Shown: piece by piece, positions 44,416 through 52,704 of the stretch
Layout of the letters: each line of letters begins with the position of its first letter
Numbering within the stretch: the stretch's first letter is position 1
Source: JAAYTL01 sp031460505
GTDB taxonomy: Bacteria > Bacillota > Clostridia > Tissierellales > Tissierellaceae
Direction: 5' to 3'
DNA: 64,000 nt
NCBI GenBank assembly: GCA_031460505.1
Contig: JAVKTT010000003.1
Location: forward strand, 1-64,000
Notes under the pieces: model-generated
The model's database searches: none
Told to the model about the DNA's origin: nothing
What the model saw: the letters and a program-made list of their open reading frames with translations, nothing else
Translations under genes and position numbers: made by a program

Positions 44416-45441
44416 ATGTATAAAGAAATTCAATATGAAGATTTAGAGAAAGATAAGTTAAAGGGTTCCTTTCAACTTATAGATGTTAGAAGCCCTAAGG
44501 AATATAATTCTGAGACTATTCCAGGGTCTATAAATTTGCCAATTTTTACAGATGAGGAAAGAGCGGAGATTGGTACTGAATATAAAAATGGAAGTATAAA
44601 TGAGGCCAAGAAAATTGGTATAAAAGCAGCATGTAAGAAACTTCCCGACCTATTTGACAAGGTATTAGAACTAGATAGTAAATTTGATTATTTAGTATTC
44701 TTCTGTGCAAGGGGAGGTTATAGAAGTAGAGCGATGGTATCCCTTTCTAAATCCTTAGGATTAAATGTTATTAAATTAGAAGGCGGCTATAAAGGGTATA
44801 GGCATTTTATAAACGAAAATCTTCCTAATGAAGTTAGAGATATTAAATTTATTGTATTGTACGGAAATAGTGGCTCAGGCAAAACTGATATATTAAAATG
44901 TCTAAAGGAACTAGGATGTGATGTCTTAGACCTTGAAGAATGTGCCAATCATAGGGGTTCTGTATTAGGTGGAGTTGGTTTAGGCTCACCTAATACCCAA
45001 AAAATGTTTGAAAGCTTAGTTTATGATAAGCTAAAAAATAGAAAGTCAAATATTGTATTTACTGAAGGTGAAAGCAAAAGGATAGGCAGAATTATTATGC
45101 CTGAATACTTATATAACTCTATTAAGTCAGGCGAAAATATCAAAATAGAAGCTGATATGGACATTAGAGTCAATAATATTTACAAGGAATATGCCCATGG
45201 CATAGAAAATGACGAAGCAATAATTTACTCTCTTAACTACCTTAGAAGAAATATTGGAAACAAAAGAATTGATGAATATATTAAAATGATTAAGGAACAT
45301 AATTACAATTATGTAATACAAGAGCTGTTGACAAATTACTATGATCCATTATATGAATACAGAGATAGAAAATATGTAGCTACTTTTGACAATGTTGATC
45401 CTATTGAAACAGCGAAAGAGATAATAGAAAAATGTAAATAA
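44416..45441 (+). CDS. mnmH: tRNA 2-selenouridine synthase
   Basis: 341 residues. An N-terminal rhodanese domain (residues 1-135) with active-site Cys97 in F-F-C-A-R-G-G-Y-R-S, fused to a P-loop domain (G-N-S-G-S-G-K-T at 150-157). MnmH (SelU/YbbB) replaces sulfur by selenium in the wobble 2-thiouridine of certain tRNAs, through a geranylated intermediate, using selenophosphate. It implies a selD gene elsewhere. The SD (GAGGCG) is weak and distant from the ATG. Monocistronic. Confidence 0.93.
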   Translation: MYKEIQYEDLEKDKLKGSFQLIDVRSPKEYNSETIPGSINLPIFTDEERAEIGTEYKNGSINEAKKIGIKAACKKLPDLFDKVLELDSKFDYLVFFCARGGYRSRAMVSLSKSLGLNVIKLEGGYKGYRHFINENLPNEVRDIKFIVLYGNSGSGKTDILKCLKELGCDVLDLEECANHRGSVLGGVGLGSPNTQKMFESLVYDKLKNRKSNIVFTEGESKRIGRIIMPEYLYNSIKSGENIKIEADMDIRVNNIYKEYAHGIENDEAIIYSLNYLRRNIGNKRIDEYIKMIKEHNYNYVIQELLTNYYDPLYEYRDRKYVATFDNVDPIETAKEIIEKCK

Positions 45442-45446
45442 AAATA

Positions 45447-45476
45447 TCGGACAAAATTGTCCGACATTTTCTTTTA
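45447..45476. terminator. Bidirectional terminator between mnmH and the B12-domain gene
   Basis: TCGGACA/TGTCCGA stem with T-rich tails on both strands (CATTTTCTTTTAT on plus, TATTTTTATTT on minus). Confidence 0.85.
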
Positions 45477-47381
45477 TATCTTCATATTCTTAATTGTTCT
45501 TTGAGATAAATTATACTCCGCATCAGATATATTTTGCTTTGCTATATCTGCTACTTCTTCTGCTTTTAGAGGATTACCATCTTTATCTACTATCTTTAAA
45601 CCACCTTTTATTGGTTTTGTGTGCCAATTTATTGCATGCTTAAACTCTTCTACTTCTCCCCATAAATAAGGAGTCGGTAAGAATCCAGCAGCAAATATCT
45701 TATAGAATCCTTCAGGTGAATATAAATTGTCAATACTAGACTCCATAGTCTGAATCATTATTTTAGCTCTGTTAAATAAATCATTCATTCTTTCCTCTAC
45801 ATCAGCATTTTTACTCATATCATCAACATTGCCACTTCTTCTTAAACTTCTATATTTCTTTATAGAATGTTGAGTTATTTGAACACTTTCGTTGATAATA
45901 TCTGGAGTAGCCAAATGAGAGGCTTCTGAATAACTTACTACATGTATTATTGGTGGACTCATTTCATTATAAGGATCTATATCATCCATTAAAGCTGACA
46001 CTGCAGATAATTGTATTCTAGCTTCATATAGATCTGGTTTAAAATAGTCTAGTCCTGCTCTTGGTTGTAATAAAACTCTAAAGTTTCCATCTGCTAATTC
46101 TCCTACTAATTTTAATAAAGCCCTTGATTTAGCTAAGTCTTGAATTCCCCAAGTAAGTCTAGGTGTGTTTAGCATATTCTGTAAAATATATGTTTTTATA
46201 CCTAATTTTTTAGCTAGTTTTGCAGCTAAGTATGCAGATACAATATAAGTCACATCATCTGCTCCACGGAATGCAAAGTGATGAGATACATTAGCCTCAA
46301 ATGGTTTATTAGTTGTTGCTATATATTGGATAGTCTCCATATGTTGCTTTAGATTTGTATATAAGTCATATGGCCCTCTATTATCAAGTTTGTTAAACCA
46401 CCATAGGGACAATGCATGCCAGCAAATATTTATAGTCTCCTCATGCATTTTAGCTAAATCAGGAATACTCTTAGTTCCTGCATAAGTTCTAATTAATAGA
46501 GGCCTTGCTGCTTCCCAAATCTTCCTGTATTCTTCAGGAGAATTCACAGGCACTCCACCACCATTAGGTCTATCTCCCCAATCTTCACCAAAATTTGATT
46601 GAGTTAGTTGAGAGCTACCTATTGACATTATATCTAGGTATTTTGTACTTGCTAATGTCTTAGCCCAAGATAAAAATTCCTTAAAGTTCTCTTCTCTAGT
46701 TGCTAGAGATGAATATGGACCTACATGAGCTCTCATAAGTGGTGCAAAATCCTTATTCATATTACTATCTATTCTTTTTACTACGGTATCATTTCTAGTT
46801 CCAAAATCATTATATGATGAACGGTCAATAGGCATAAACTTAGAATATTCACCAGAATCAATAACTTCTTTACCAAATTGTAATAGATTATCATCATATT
46901 TACTTCCTTCAAGTATATCTGTAGGAATTTTATCTTCAGGCACACCTAGTTTTAAAAGTGTATCATGAGCTGATTCTCCACCCATATATGTTGAAACAAA
47001 TCCATTAAATTCCTTATCAATAGCATCACATGAAACCGGAAGACCTGCGAAGGATACAGATTTTATTGGTCCGTCTTGATATGAAAGTAGATTGTTAGAT
47101 TTTAGCTCTTCTAAAAGGTATCCTACCATATTTATTGAATCATCTTTATCTAATCTATAACTAATTCCAATATTTGAAACATTGTTATCCATTATCCAGT
47201 CTACGACTTTCTTTCTATTTGCCTCATGTTTATAATCACTGATTGCTTTAGCAATACTATCATCTGCAATAATTACATTATATCCACAATCCCTTAATAA
47301 TTCAGCAGCTGTATTTATACCCATTGTATGTGCATCTAATGCCGGCTTAATAAACCCATAAATATCTTTATTTATAGCCAT
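45474..47381 (-). CDS. Cobalamin-binding, mutase-like protein (B12 domain plus barrel)
   Basis: 635 residues. An N-terminal B12-binding domain shows D16-A-H18-T-M-G21, the D-x-H-x-x-G motif whose His replaces dimethylbenzimidazole as cobalt ligand, followed by I-G-I-S-Y-R-L and S-F-A-G-L-P in the places of S-x-L and G-G. The remaining ~450 residues look like a TIM-barrel catalytic domain (for example H-V-G-P-Y-S, then E-A-N-V-S-H-H-F-A-F-R-G-A-D-D, then L-Q-P-R-A-G-L-D). This order, B12 first, recalls fused acyl-CoA or aminomutase enzymes, but there is no MeaB-like GTPase. AGGAGGTGG precedes the ATG. Substrate unknown; no partner subunit nearby. Confidence 0.72.
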   Translation of the reverse strand: MAINKDIYGFIKPALDAHTMGINTAAELLRDCGYNVIIADDSIAKAISDYKHEANRKKVVDWIMDNNVSNIGISYRLDKDDSINMVGYLLEELKSNNLLSYQDGPIKSVSFAGLPVSCDAIDKEFNGFVSTYMGGESAHDTLLKLGVPEDKIPTDILEGSKYDDNLLQFGKEVIDSGEYSKFMPIDRSSYNDFGTRNDTVVKRIDSNMNKDFAPLMRAHVGPYSSLATREENFKEFLSWAKTLASTKYLDIMSIGSSQLTQSNFGEDWGDRPNGGGVPVNSPEEYRKIWEAARPLLIRTYAGTKSIPDLAKMHEETINICWHALSLWWFNKLDNRGPYDLYTNLKQHMETIQYIATTNKPFEANVSHHFAFRGADDVTYIVSAYLAAKLAKKLGIKTYILQNMLNTPRLTWGIQDLAKSRALLKLVGELADGNFRVLLQPRAGLDYFKPDLYEARIQLSAVSALMDDIDPYNEMSPPIIHVVSYSEASHLATPDIINESVQITQHSIKKYRSLRRSGNVDDMSKNADVEERMNDLFNRAKIMIQTMESSIDNLYSPEGFYKIFAAGFLPTPYLWGEVEEFKHAINWHTKPIKGGLKIVDKDGNPLKAEEVADIAKQNISDAEYNLSQRTIKNMKI

Positions 47382-47477
47382 ATGCCACCTCCTAAGTTAT
47401 TTCAATTTTTTCTCAAAAGTACTTAAATATAATTATACCCTATAGAAAAGTATTATAATCCGTGTCTTATTTTCTAT

Positions 47478-47843
47478 TTAAATAGTTATTCTTATGCTAT
47501 ATAAATTCATCGCATCTTCAAGTCCAGACCTTATCTCATCACGACTAAAATCAGCATTTTCTAATTCATCATCACCTAATCTATTTATTCTATCATAGAA
47601 ATCCATAGCTACTTTCATATAAATCAAATCATTGACATCTATGTTTTCAAATAATAGATCCTCTGCATCATTGATTTTATGCTCATTGATTAAGCCCATA
47701 AGAGTTTCATATAGAAGATGGATCTCAGTGGATTTACTTTCATCTTGAATACTGAATTTCACATTATCCTTTTTAAATAGAATTCTCCCAAGTAATTGAA
47801 TCATAGTATTTATTTGTCGCATAAGCCAATCATGATGATACAT
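47478..47843 (-). CDS. Small hypothetical protein (possibly DUF6483)
   Basis: 121 residues, acidic and helical, cytoplasmic, beginning M-Y-H-H-D-W-L-M-R-Q-I. The start resembles proteins annotated as DUF6483, a small uncharacterised clostridial family. AAGAGGTGA precedes the ATG. It lies about 95 bp upstream of the B12 protein in the same direction and might share its transcript. Function unknown. Confidence 0.6.
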   Translation of the reverse strand: MYHHDWLMRQINTMIQLLGRILFKKDNVKFSIQDESKSTEIHLLYETLMGLINEHKINDAEDLLFENIDVNDLIYMKVAMDFYDRINRLGDDELENADFSRDEIRSGLEDAMNLYSIRITI

Positions 47844-48109
47844 TCATGTCACCTCTTAATTATATGCTTTCCCATAATTCGGCGGACTGTTCCCCTCTTA
47901 AGTCATATTTAATAGTCCTATGTACTATAAATGGTAAATTAGGTATTTAAGTTTTCTTATGTATATAATAACATAATAATCCATTAGGATAAACAGGAAA
48001 TAAACTTAAGGGTTGAATTTCTAGTAGTTAACGCCTATAATTCCTCCTGAATTCACTCTTCTGCCATAGCATTATAAACTTCTGCAACTATATCAAACTC
48101 GTTAGAACT
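47844..48109. other. Gene-poor stretch with a possible coding remnant
   Basis: No complete gene seen. On the minus strand, 18 codons following the stop of the gene at 48110 stay open in the same frame (S-S-N-E-F-D-I-V-A-E-V-Y-N-A-M-A-E-E, then a stop), which could be a decayed C-terminus or chance. CAGGAGGAA at about 48042-48050 looks like an SD but leads to no useful ORF. Confidence 0.4.
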
Positions 48110-48376
48110 TCACTTCTTCTTAATAAATAGCTGAGATATGTTAATCAGAATTGCCGAAAGTAAATCCTTAGGTAAAACAAACATATTTGCATCAATTTTT
48201 AATAAATTTTTTACAACAAAAGTTCCTGCTAGGATACCAAATATAACCCCACCCTGTAGTTTAAGCCTAAATTTAAGATCAGAAAAATCATTAGTCTTTT
48301 TCCGTTTTATGTATAATGGAATATCAAATATAATTGCTACTAAGGTATAGGTTAATGCTAATTTAAAGTATTCCAT
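48110..48376 (-). CDS. Small membrane protein, 88 aa
   Basis: 88 residues with a membrane segment at about 5-22, a weaker one at about 43-60 and possibly a third (about 68-83), ending K-K-K. GGAGGAGG precedes the ATG. It may be a remnant: the frame continues for 18 codons past its TGA. Its size and topology recall small phage-type membrane proteins, but no phage genes are near. Function unknown. Confidence 0.55.
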   Translation of the reverse strand: MEYFKLALTYTLVAIIFDIPLYIKRKKTNDFSDLKFRLKLQGGVIFGILAGTFVVKNLLKIDANMFVLPKDLLSAILINISQLFIKKK

Positions 48377-48493
48377 ATAAATAACCTCCTCCAGATCAAG
48401 TCAATCCTATTCAGGTGCCACTGTTTACTTTATACTAATAGTTGTCATTATATAAATAGTATGCACTATTAGTCTGTAAGCATATTGCACACA

Positions 48494-48745
48494 CTATTTT
48501 TTATACACCGCTACGAGATAAATGTAAGATACTAATATAGCCATAGGAATTGGGCTTAGAGAATTTAGACCATAGATAAAGATAAGAACATAATGGACAA
48601 TCATTCCCAGAACAAATAATGCCACTTTATATTTAATAGTCCCCAAAATACTAACCAACTTATTTTTGTATTTAAATACCCTATTCAGTATATATAATAT
48701 AGTTACTGAAATTAAGCCAGGTGTAAATAGCAACAGTAATTCCAT
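48494..48745 (-). CDS. Small membrane protein, 83 aa
   Basis: 83 residues with three hydrophobic segments (about 2-20, 40-57, 63-80). AGAGGAG lies before the ATG. No family recognised. Part of a run of three small unknown genes on the minus strand between the B12 protein and cysE. Confidence 0.55.
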   Translation of the reverse strand: MELLLLFTPGLISVTILYILNRVFKYKNKLVSILGTIKYKVALFVLGMIVHYVLIFIYGLNSLSPIPMAILVSYIYLVAVYKK

Positions 48746-48964
48746 CCTAAATTCTCCTCTTCATTAATATTTAATCATTCTTATTCTCTTGACTTAAACT
48801 AACCAAACCTTACGACATATTAATCTACATGTACTCATCAATCCTCTATATCAAGCAACTAGCCTACCTAGCATTGAATTAGCATTATTAAAAAGTTGAT
48901 AACCACCCTCGCTCAATATATTTTATATGTTAAATAACTACAGTTAATATGAAAATAATGTATC

Positions 48965-49222
48965 TTACTTGTTTATAACATACTTAGCTTGCTCATAATC
49001 TTTCTTATGAACATAAATTATATATTCATAATTCAAATCCATATTTTGACCATATGAACCAGTCCTACTTCTCCTACCACTTGCAAAGGTTGAAGGCGAC
49101 ATTCTATTAATTGTTCTAACGTAATGTTTTATATTACCTTGAGATAATTTATCTCTAATTTTTGCCTGTTCACTCATTGAATAAGTTAAGTATAATTCTT
49201 TTCTATTAAAGATAGTAATCAT
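48965..49222 (-). CDS. Small hypothetical protein, 85 aa
   Basis: 85 residues. Order: a strand-helix unit (E-L-Y-L-T-Y-S-M-S-E-Q-A-K-I-R-D-K-L), a strand with R-T-I-N-R-M, a Ser/Gly/Arg-rich loop and a final strand-helix (Y-E-Y-I-I-Y-V-H-K-K-D-Y-E-Q-A). The layout is like small ferredoxin-fold DUF2007-type proteins. ATG at 49222 is nine bases after AAGGAG; the TTG opening the frame touches the SD. Function unknown. Confidence 0.6.
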   Translation of the reverse strand: MITIFNRKELYLTYSMSEQAKIRDKLSQGNIKHYVRTINRMSPSTFASGRRSRTGSYGQNMDLNYEYIIYVHKKDYEQAKYVINK

Positions 49223-49231
49223 ATCCCTCAA

Positions 49232-49522
49232 CTCCTTAATTTTATCCGCTAATATAACCTAATCAGCTGGATTTTCGCACACCCCAACAAACAACAAACA
49301 ATAAGCCCTGTTGTTAAGCAAACCTCCTCCCTGGGAATCAAATTTATTCAATTAGACTTACGAATAGCTATCCTTGTTCTTCTCTTAACATCATTATAAC
49401 ATTATGTTAGAATATGTAAGCAATTTCTGAAAATTGTAATAGTATTGTAAAGAATTTGATAGAGAATTTCCAGTCACTTTTGTTATTTACTTTCAATATC
49501 AATGATTACTTCTAATATTGAA
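49232..49522. other. Intergenic region without a clear gene
   Basis: Nothing firmly assignable. TATAAT (minus strand, about 49388-49393) has no good -35 partner at 17 bp. GGAGGAGG near 49323-49330 is followed by a TTG-initiated frame of about 20 codons, which I do not call. Confidence 0.4.
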
Positions 49523-49573
49523 ATAGTAAAAATAAACAGGAGACATTCGATTAATCAACCGAATATCTCCTGT
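49523..49573 (-). terminator. Terminator after cysK-cysE
   Basis: Long imperfect stem AACAGGAGATATTCGG/CGAATGTCTCCTGTT followed by TATTTTTACTATTTC on the minus strand, 12 bp after the cysE stop. Confidence 0.82.
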
Positions 49574-49585
49574 TCCTAGTCGTAA

Positions 49586-50128
49586 TTATATAGCATACAT
49601 ATATGCCTTTGAACTTTTTACTATAATCTTTGCAGGAGCACCTACTGCTGTTGCATATGCAGGTACGTCATCTAAGACTACTGAATTTGCTCCTATTTTC
49701 GCACCTTTCCCAATGGTTATTGGGCCAAGTATCTTTGCCCCAGCACCTATTAGTACATCATCCTCTATAGTTGGATGTCTTTTTTCACCTTTTTCGCCAC
49801 CTAATCCACCAAGGGTTACACCATGAAATATTGTAACATTATTTCCAACTTCTGCCGTCTCCCCAATTACTACTCCCATTCCATGGTCAATTAAAAGATT
49901 ATCACCAATAACTGCTCCAGGGTGGATTTCAATCCCTGTTATTCTTCTTGCTCTTTGGGAAAGAAGTCTTGCAAATAGTGTTCTATCCTTTTTATACATT
50001 CTGTGTGCTATTCTGTGATATACTAAAGCTTTTATCCCAGGAGAAGTTATAATTGCTTCTAATAGGCTTTTAGCTGCTGGATCCTTCTCCAATATATTTC
50101 TTCCAAGGGACTTAATAAATTTTAGCAT
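49586..50128 (-). CDS. cysE: Serine O-acetyltransferase
   Basis: 180 residues from the ATG at 50128 (AGAGGTGAA upstream); the longer frame overlaps cysK. Left-handed beta-helix acetyltransferase: I-D-H-G-M-G-V-V-I-G-E-T-A near 85 and hexapeptide repeats to the end (H-G-V-T-L-G-G near 108). It makes O-acetylserine, the substrate of CysK. It follows cysK by 10 bp under the same Cys T-box, so both steps of cysteine synthesis are co-regulated. Confidence 0.95.
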   Translation of the reverse strand: MLKFIKSLGRNILEKDPAAKSLLEAIITSPGIKALVYHRIAHRMYKKDRTLFARLLSQRARRITGIEIHPGAVIGDNLLIDHGMGVVIGETAEVGNNVTIFHGVTLGGLGGEKGEKRHPTIEDDVLIGAGAKILGPITIGKGAKIGANSVVLDDVPAYATAVGAPAKIIVKSSKAYMYAI

Positions 50129-50138
50129 AATTTCACCT

Positions 50139-51053
50139 CTATTCTTGCTCAAACAATGCTGTTGAAAGATATCTTTCACCTGTATCAGGTAGAACCGTTA
50201 CTACTCTTTTTCCTTCTCCTAATCTTTTGGCTATTTCAATGGCTGCTGCAAAGTTTCCTCCTGATGACATCCCAGCTAGAATACCTTCATTTTTACCTAA
50301 GTTTCGTGCAGCTTCATATGCAGTTTCTTCATCCATATTTAATACTTCATCTACTACATCCTTATTATAAATATCAGGAACAAAGTTAGCTCCTATACCT
50401 TGTATTCCATGGCCTGATGGGGCTCCTCCTGTTAGAACAGGTGATTTTACAGGTTGAACTGCAACTGTTAGTATATTTTTGTTGTGTTCCTTTAGAATTT
50501 TACCTATTCCACTAATAGTACCACCAGTTCCTACACCTGCTACAAATGCATCAATTTTACCATCTGTATCTTCAAGAATTTCCTTTGCTGTTGTTTCTAT
50601 ATGAGAAAGGGTGTTAGCTTCATTTGCAAATTGTCTTGTAAGGAAATAGTTATTCTCCTTAGCTAGTTTTTCTGCCATATCAACGGATCCCTGCATACCA
50701 AGCTTACCTTCTGTTAAAACTAACTCTGCTCCATATGCAGTCATAATTCTTCTTCTCTCAATACTCATAGTGTCAGGCATTACGATTTTAACCTTATATC
50801 CTAATGCTGCACCTATCATTGATAGAGCAATACCCATATTTCCACTTGTTGCTTCAATTATAGTATCTCCTTTTTTCAATAGTCCTTTTTCTTCAGCATC
50901 TTTAATCATATAAAGAGCAGGTCTATCTTTGATACTTCCACCAGGATTAAATCCTTCTACTTTAACTAAAATTTCAGCCATACCTTTTTCTGTATTATTT
51001 ATTTTTACTAAAGGTGTACGACCTATTGTTTCTGATATATTGTTGTAAATCAT
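50139..51053 (-). CDS. cysK: Cysteine synthase (O-acetylserine thiol-lyase)
   Basis: 304 residues. PLP enzyme, fold type II: Schiff-base lysine in N-P-G-G-S-I-K-D-R-P (about residue 42), substrate loop T-S-G-N-M-G near 69, and phosphate-binding G-T-G-G-T near 176. It converts O-acetylserine and sulfide to cysteine. AGGAGG precedes the ATG. First gene of cysK-cysE behind a T-box with a Cys codon. Confidence 0.96.
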   Translation of the reverse strand: MIYNNISETIGRTPLVKINNTEKGMAEILVKVEGFNPGGSIKDRPALYMIKDAEEKGLLKKGDTIIEATSGNMGIALSMIGAALGYKVKIVMPDTMSIERRRIMTAYGAELVLTEGKLGMQGSVDMAEKLAKENNYFLTRQFANEANTLSHIETTAKEILEDTDGKIDAFVAGVGTGGTISGIGKILKEHNKNILTVAVQPVKSPVLTGGAPSGHGIQGIGANFVPDIYNKDVVDEVLNMDEETAYEAARNLGKNEGILAGMSSGGNFAAAIEIAKRLGEGKRVVTVLPDTGERYLSTALFEQE

Positions 51054-51095
51054 TTATATATTCCTCCTATAAGATATTTTTTAATATATGAACAA

Positions 51096-51377
51096 TAAAA
51101 AAACCTCTCACCTCTGTATATCAAAATATACAGAGGCAAAAGGTTATACTTTCGCGGTTCCACTCTGTTTGGGACTTTCATCCATCTCAATTCAAGTACA
51201 TTCATACTCTAGTCCTGTAACGGGAACCACCGCCTTAATCTACTATTATTCGAAAAGGTGCTCATTGGCGCACTTCTAATTCACTAGTATAGACTCTTCT
51301 CACCAATAGAGCCCTCTCTTTAATACCTGATAAATTATACTTTACCAAATCAAAGCTATTATTCATTTATATTAATG
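51096..51377 (-). promoter_or_regulatory. T-box riboswitch, cysteine specifier, upstream of cysK-cysE
   Basis: Leader with AGAGAG in stem I, the specifier context GAAG-TGC (UGC, a Cys codon, at 51270-51272), T-box core AGAGTGGAACCGCGAAAG (about 51149-51166) and a terminator at 51096-51145 (stem CCTCTGTATAT/ATATACAGAGG with T run). The anticodon GCA and discriminator U of the tRNA-Cys at 27362 match the specifier and the UGGA of the core. Confidence 0.93.
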
Positions 51378-51383
51378 TATTAT

Positions 51384-51411
51384 ATTATAACATAATTGTT
51401 ACAAAAAACAA
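51384..51411 (-). promoter_or_regulatory. Probable cysK-cysE promoter
   Basis: TTGTTT at 51406-51411, 16 bp, TATAAT at 51384-51389. A second TATAAT at 51334-51339 has no -35 partner. Confidence 0.5.
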
Positions 51412-51416
51412 TTTTT

Positions 51417-52214
51417 TTATATTAAAAATTTCATCATCCTTAGTACTTCCTTGTAATCACTTGATTTGAAAGAAATGGTATTTTCATCCACCTTTGTTAT
51501 ACCTGGGTAAAATGAATTTTTAAAGGCATATTTATGATCCCTATATCTAATTTCTATATTAAATTCTTTTGGCAATTCAATTTTACATGATGACATATCA
51601 CTAGATAATGCCTTATGCACTGCATCTTCTATTAATTTTAATGCAAGATCTGGATGAATATTTATTGTGGAATTACCGATTCCTTCCTTTACCGCAACAG
51701 TTTCTATGTTTTTATTTACTTTTCTTACATCTTCACATAGTCCCTTGTCTCCAGATAAAAATACAACAGGTACATTTAAGTAAGCTGCAATATACGAATG
51801 AATCAAGAATTCACTTGCAATTTGACCATTTATTTTCACATAATCTAATAATGTTGTCATTGTATGGGCAAGAGGATTTGTATCTCTACCTGCTGCTGAA
51901 TGATAACCTACAAAAACCAAAGCATCATATGTCTCATCTAATCCTTGAACCATAGAGAATATTCCACCACTCCATCCTCTAATCAGTTTAGTATTTTCAG
52001 GTAATAATCTATGATCAATATTTCTTGCACTATCATGGGCATCCTTTACTATAATTTCCGTTGCTCCTGCATTATTTGCTCCGATACATGCTGCATTTAC
52101 TTCTAATGTCATCTGATTTGCATAGTAGTCATAGCCATCTCTGCCTTTTTCTGTTTCACTCCAATTCATAGATCCTGTTACCCCTTCGATATCAGCACTT
52201 ATATAAATTTTCAA
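51417..52214 (-). CDS. M55-family D-aminopeptidase (DppA-like)
   Basis: 265 residues from TTG (GGGGGCGA upstream). The M55 zinc ligands are visible: S-A-D8-I-E10-G at the N-terminus, V-K-D-A-H-D-S-A-R-N near 60, V-G-Y-H-S-A-A-G near 104 and S-E-F near 133. DppA releases D-amino acids from D-Ala peptides, allowing reuse of cell-wall peptides. Here it is not in a dpp transport operon; it stands between zur and the cysK promoter. Confidence 0.9.
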   Translation of the reverse strand: MKIYISADIEGVTGSMNWSETEKGRDGYDYYANQMTLEVNAACIGANNAGATEIIVKDAHDSARNIDHRLLPENTKLIRGWSGGIFSMVQGLDETYDALVFVGYHSAAGRDTNPLAHTMTTLLDYVKINGQIASEFLIHSYIAAYLNVPVVFLSGDKGLCEDVRKVNKNIETVAVKEGIGNSTINIHPDLALKLIEDAVHKALSSDMSSCKIELPKEFNIEIRYRDHKYAFKNSFYPGITKVDENTISFKSSDYKEVLRMMKFLI

Positions 52215-52269
52215 AATATCGCCCCCAATTTTAAATCTTATTTAATAAGATATTCTACTATATTCCCTA

Positions 52270-52689
52270 TTATGACTTGTGCTTACAGTCTTTGCAATAT
52301 CCATATATCTCAACTTTATGTCCTAATACTTCAATATCATTATTTTTAAATTTAGGTTTGAAATCATCCATTGGACAATTCTCCATTGTGACAATTTTGT
52401 GGCAGTCTATACATACTGCATAATGTTTGTGGCCTGAATGAGTTAAATCATAAAGTGTTATTTCATTATTTAATACTGATGTTTTGGTCACCAATCCCTT
52501 TTCAACAAATGCATCAAGAATTCTATAAACAGTAGAAAGCCATATACTTTCACCCCTATTTTCAATTTCTGAGAATATCTCAATTGCACTTAATGGCGAA
52601 TGAGAATCTATTAATACGGAAAGGACACTCTCCCTTGTTTTAGTTCTTTTTAAACCTTCAGGCCATTTTATGGTTGAAGTATCTTTCAT
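52270..52689 (-). CDS. zur: Fur-family regulator, probable zinc regulator Zur
   Basis: 139 residues from the ATG at 52689 (GAGGTG upstream; a GTG three codons earlier overlaps the SD). Winged helix near 15-80, then the metal-binding domain with H-S-G-H-K-H-Y and two Cys pairs C-I-D-C and C-K-D-C that bind structural zinc. Fur proteins sense iron, zinc or peroxide; being the last gene after znuACB makes Zur the best reading. A candidate operator lies in front of znuA. Confidence 0.85.
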   Translation of the reverse strand: MKDTSTIKWPEGLKRTKTRESVLSVLIDSHSPLSAIEIFSEIENRGESIWLSTVYRILDAFVEKGLVTKTSVLNNEITLYDLTHSGHKHYAVCIDCHKIVTMENCPMDDFKPKFKNNDIEVLGHKVEIYGYCKDCKHKS

Positions 52690-52704
52690 AATTTTCACCT
52701 CAAA

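Noticed and set aside
48056..48112. UGA of the gene at 48110 as a selenocysteine codon with an 18-codon extension
   Set aside because: No SECIS-like hairpin directly follows, the protein is a small membrane protein with no redox motif, and an 18-codon open frame is likely by chance in such DNA.
48110..48745. Holin-like genes of a prophage
   Set aside because: The proteins are small and hydrophobic, but no lysin, tail, integrase or attachment repeat is nearby.
49255..49325. TTG-initiated ~20-codon peptide after GGAGGAGG (minus strand)
   Set aside because: The SD is only about one base from the TTG and the sequence is low in complexity; not supportable as a gene.
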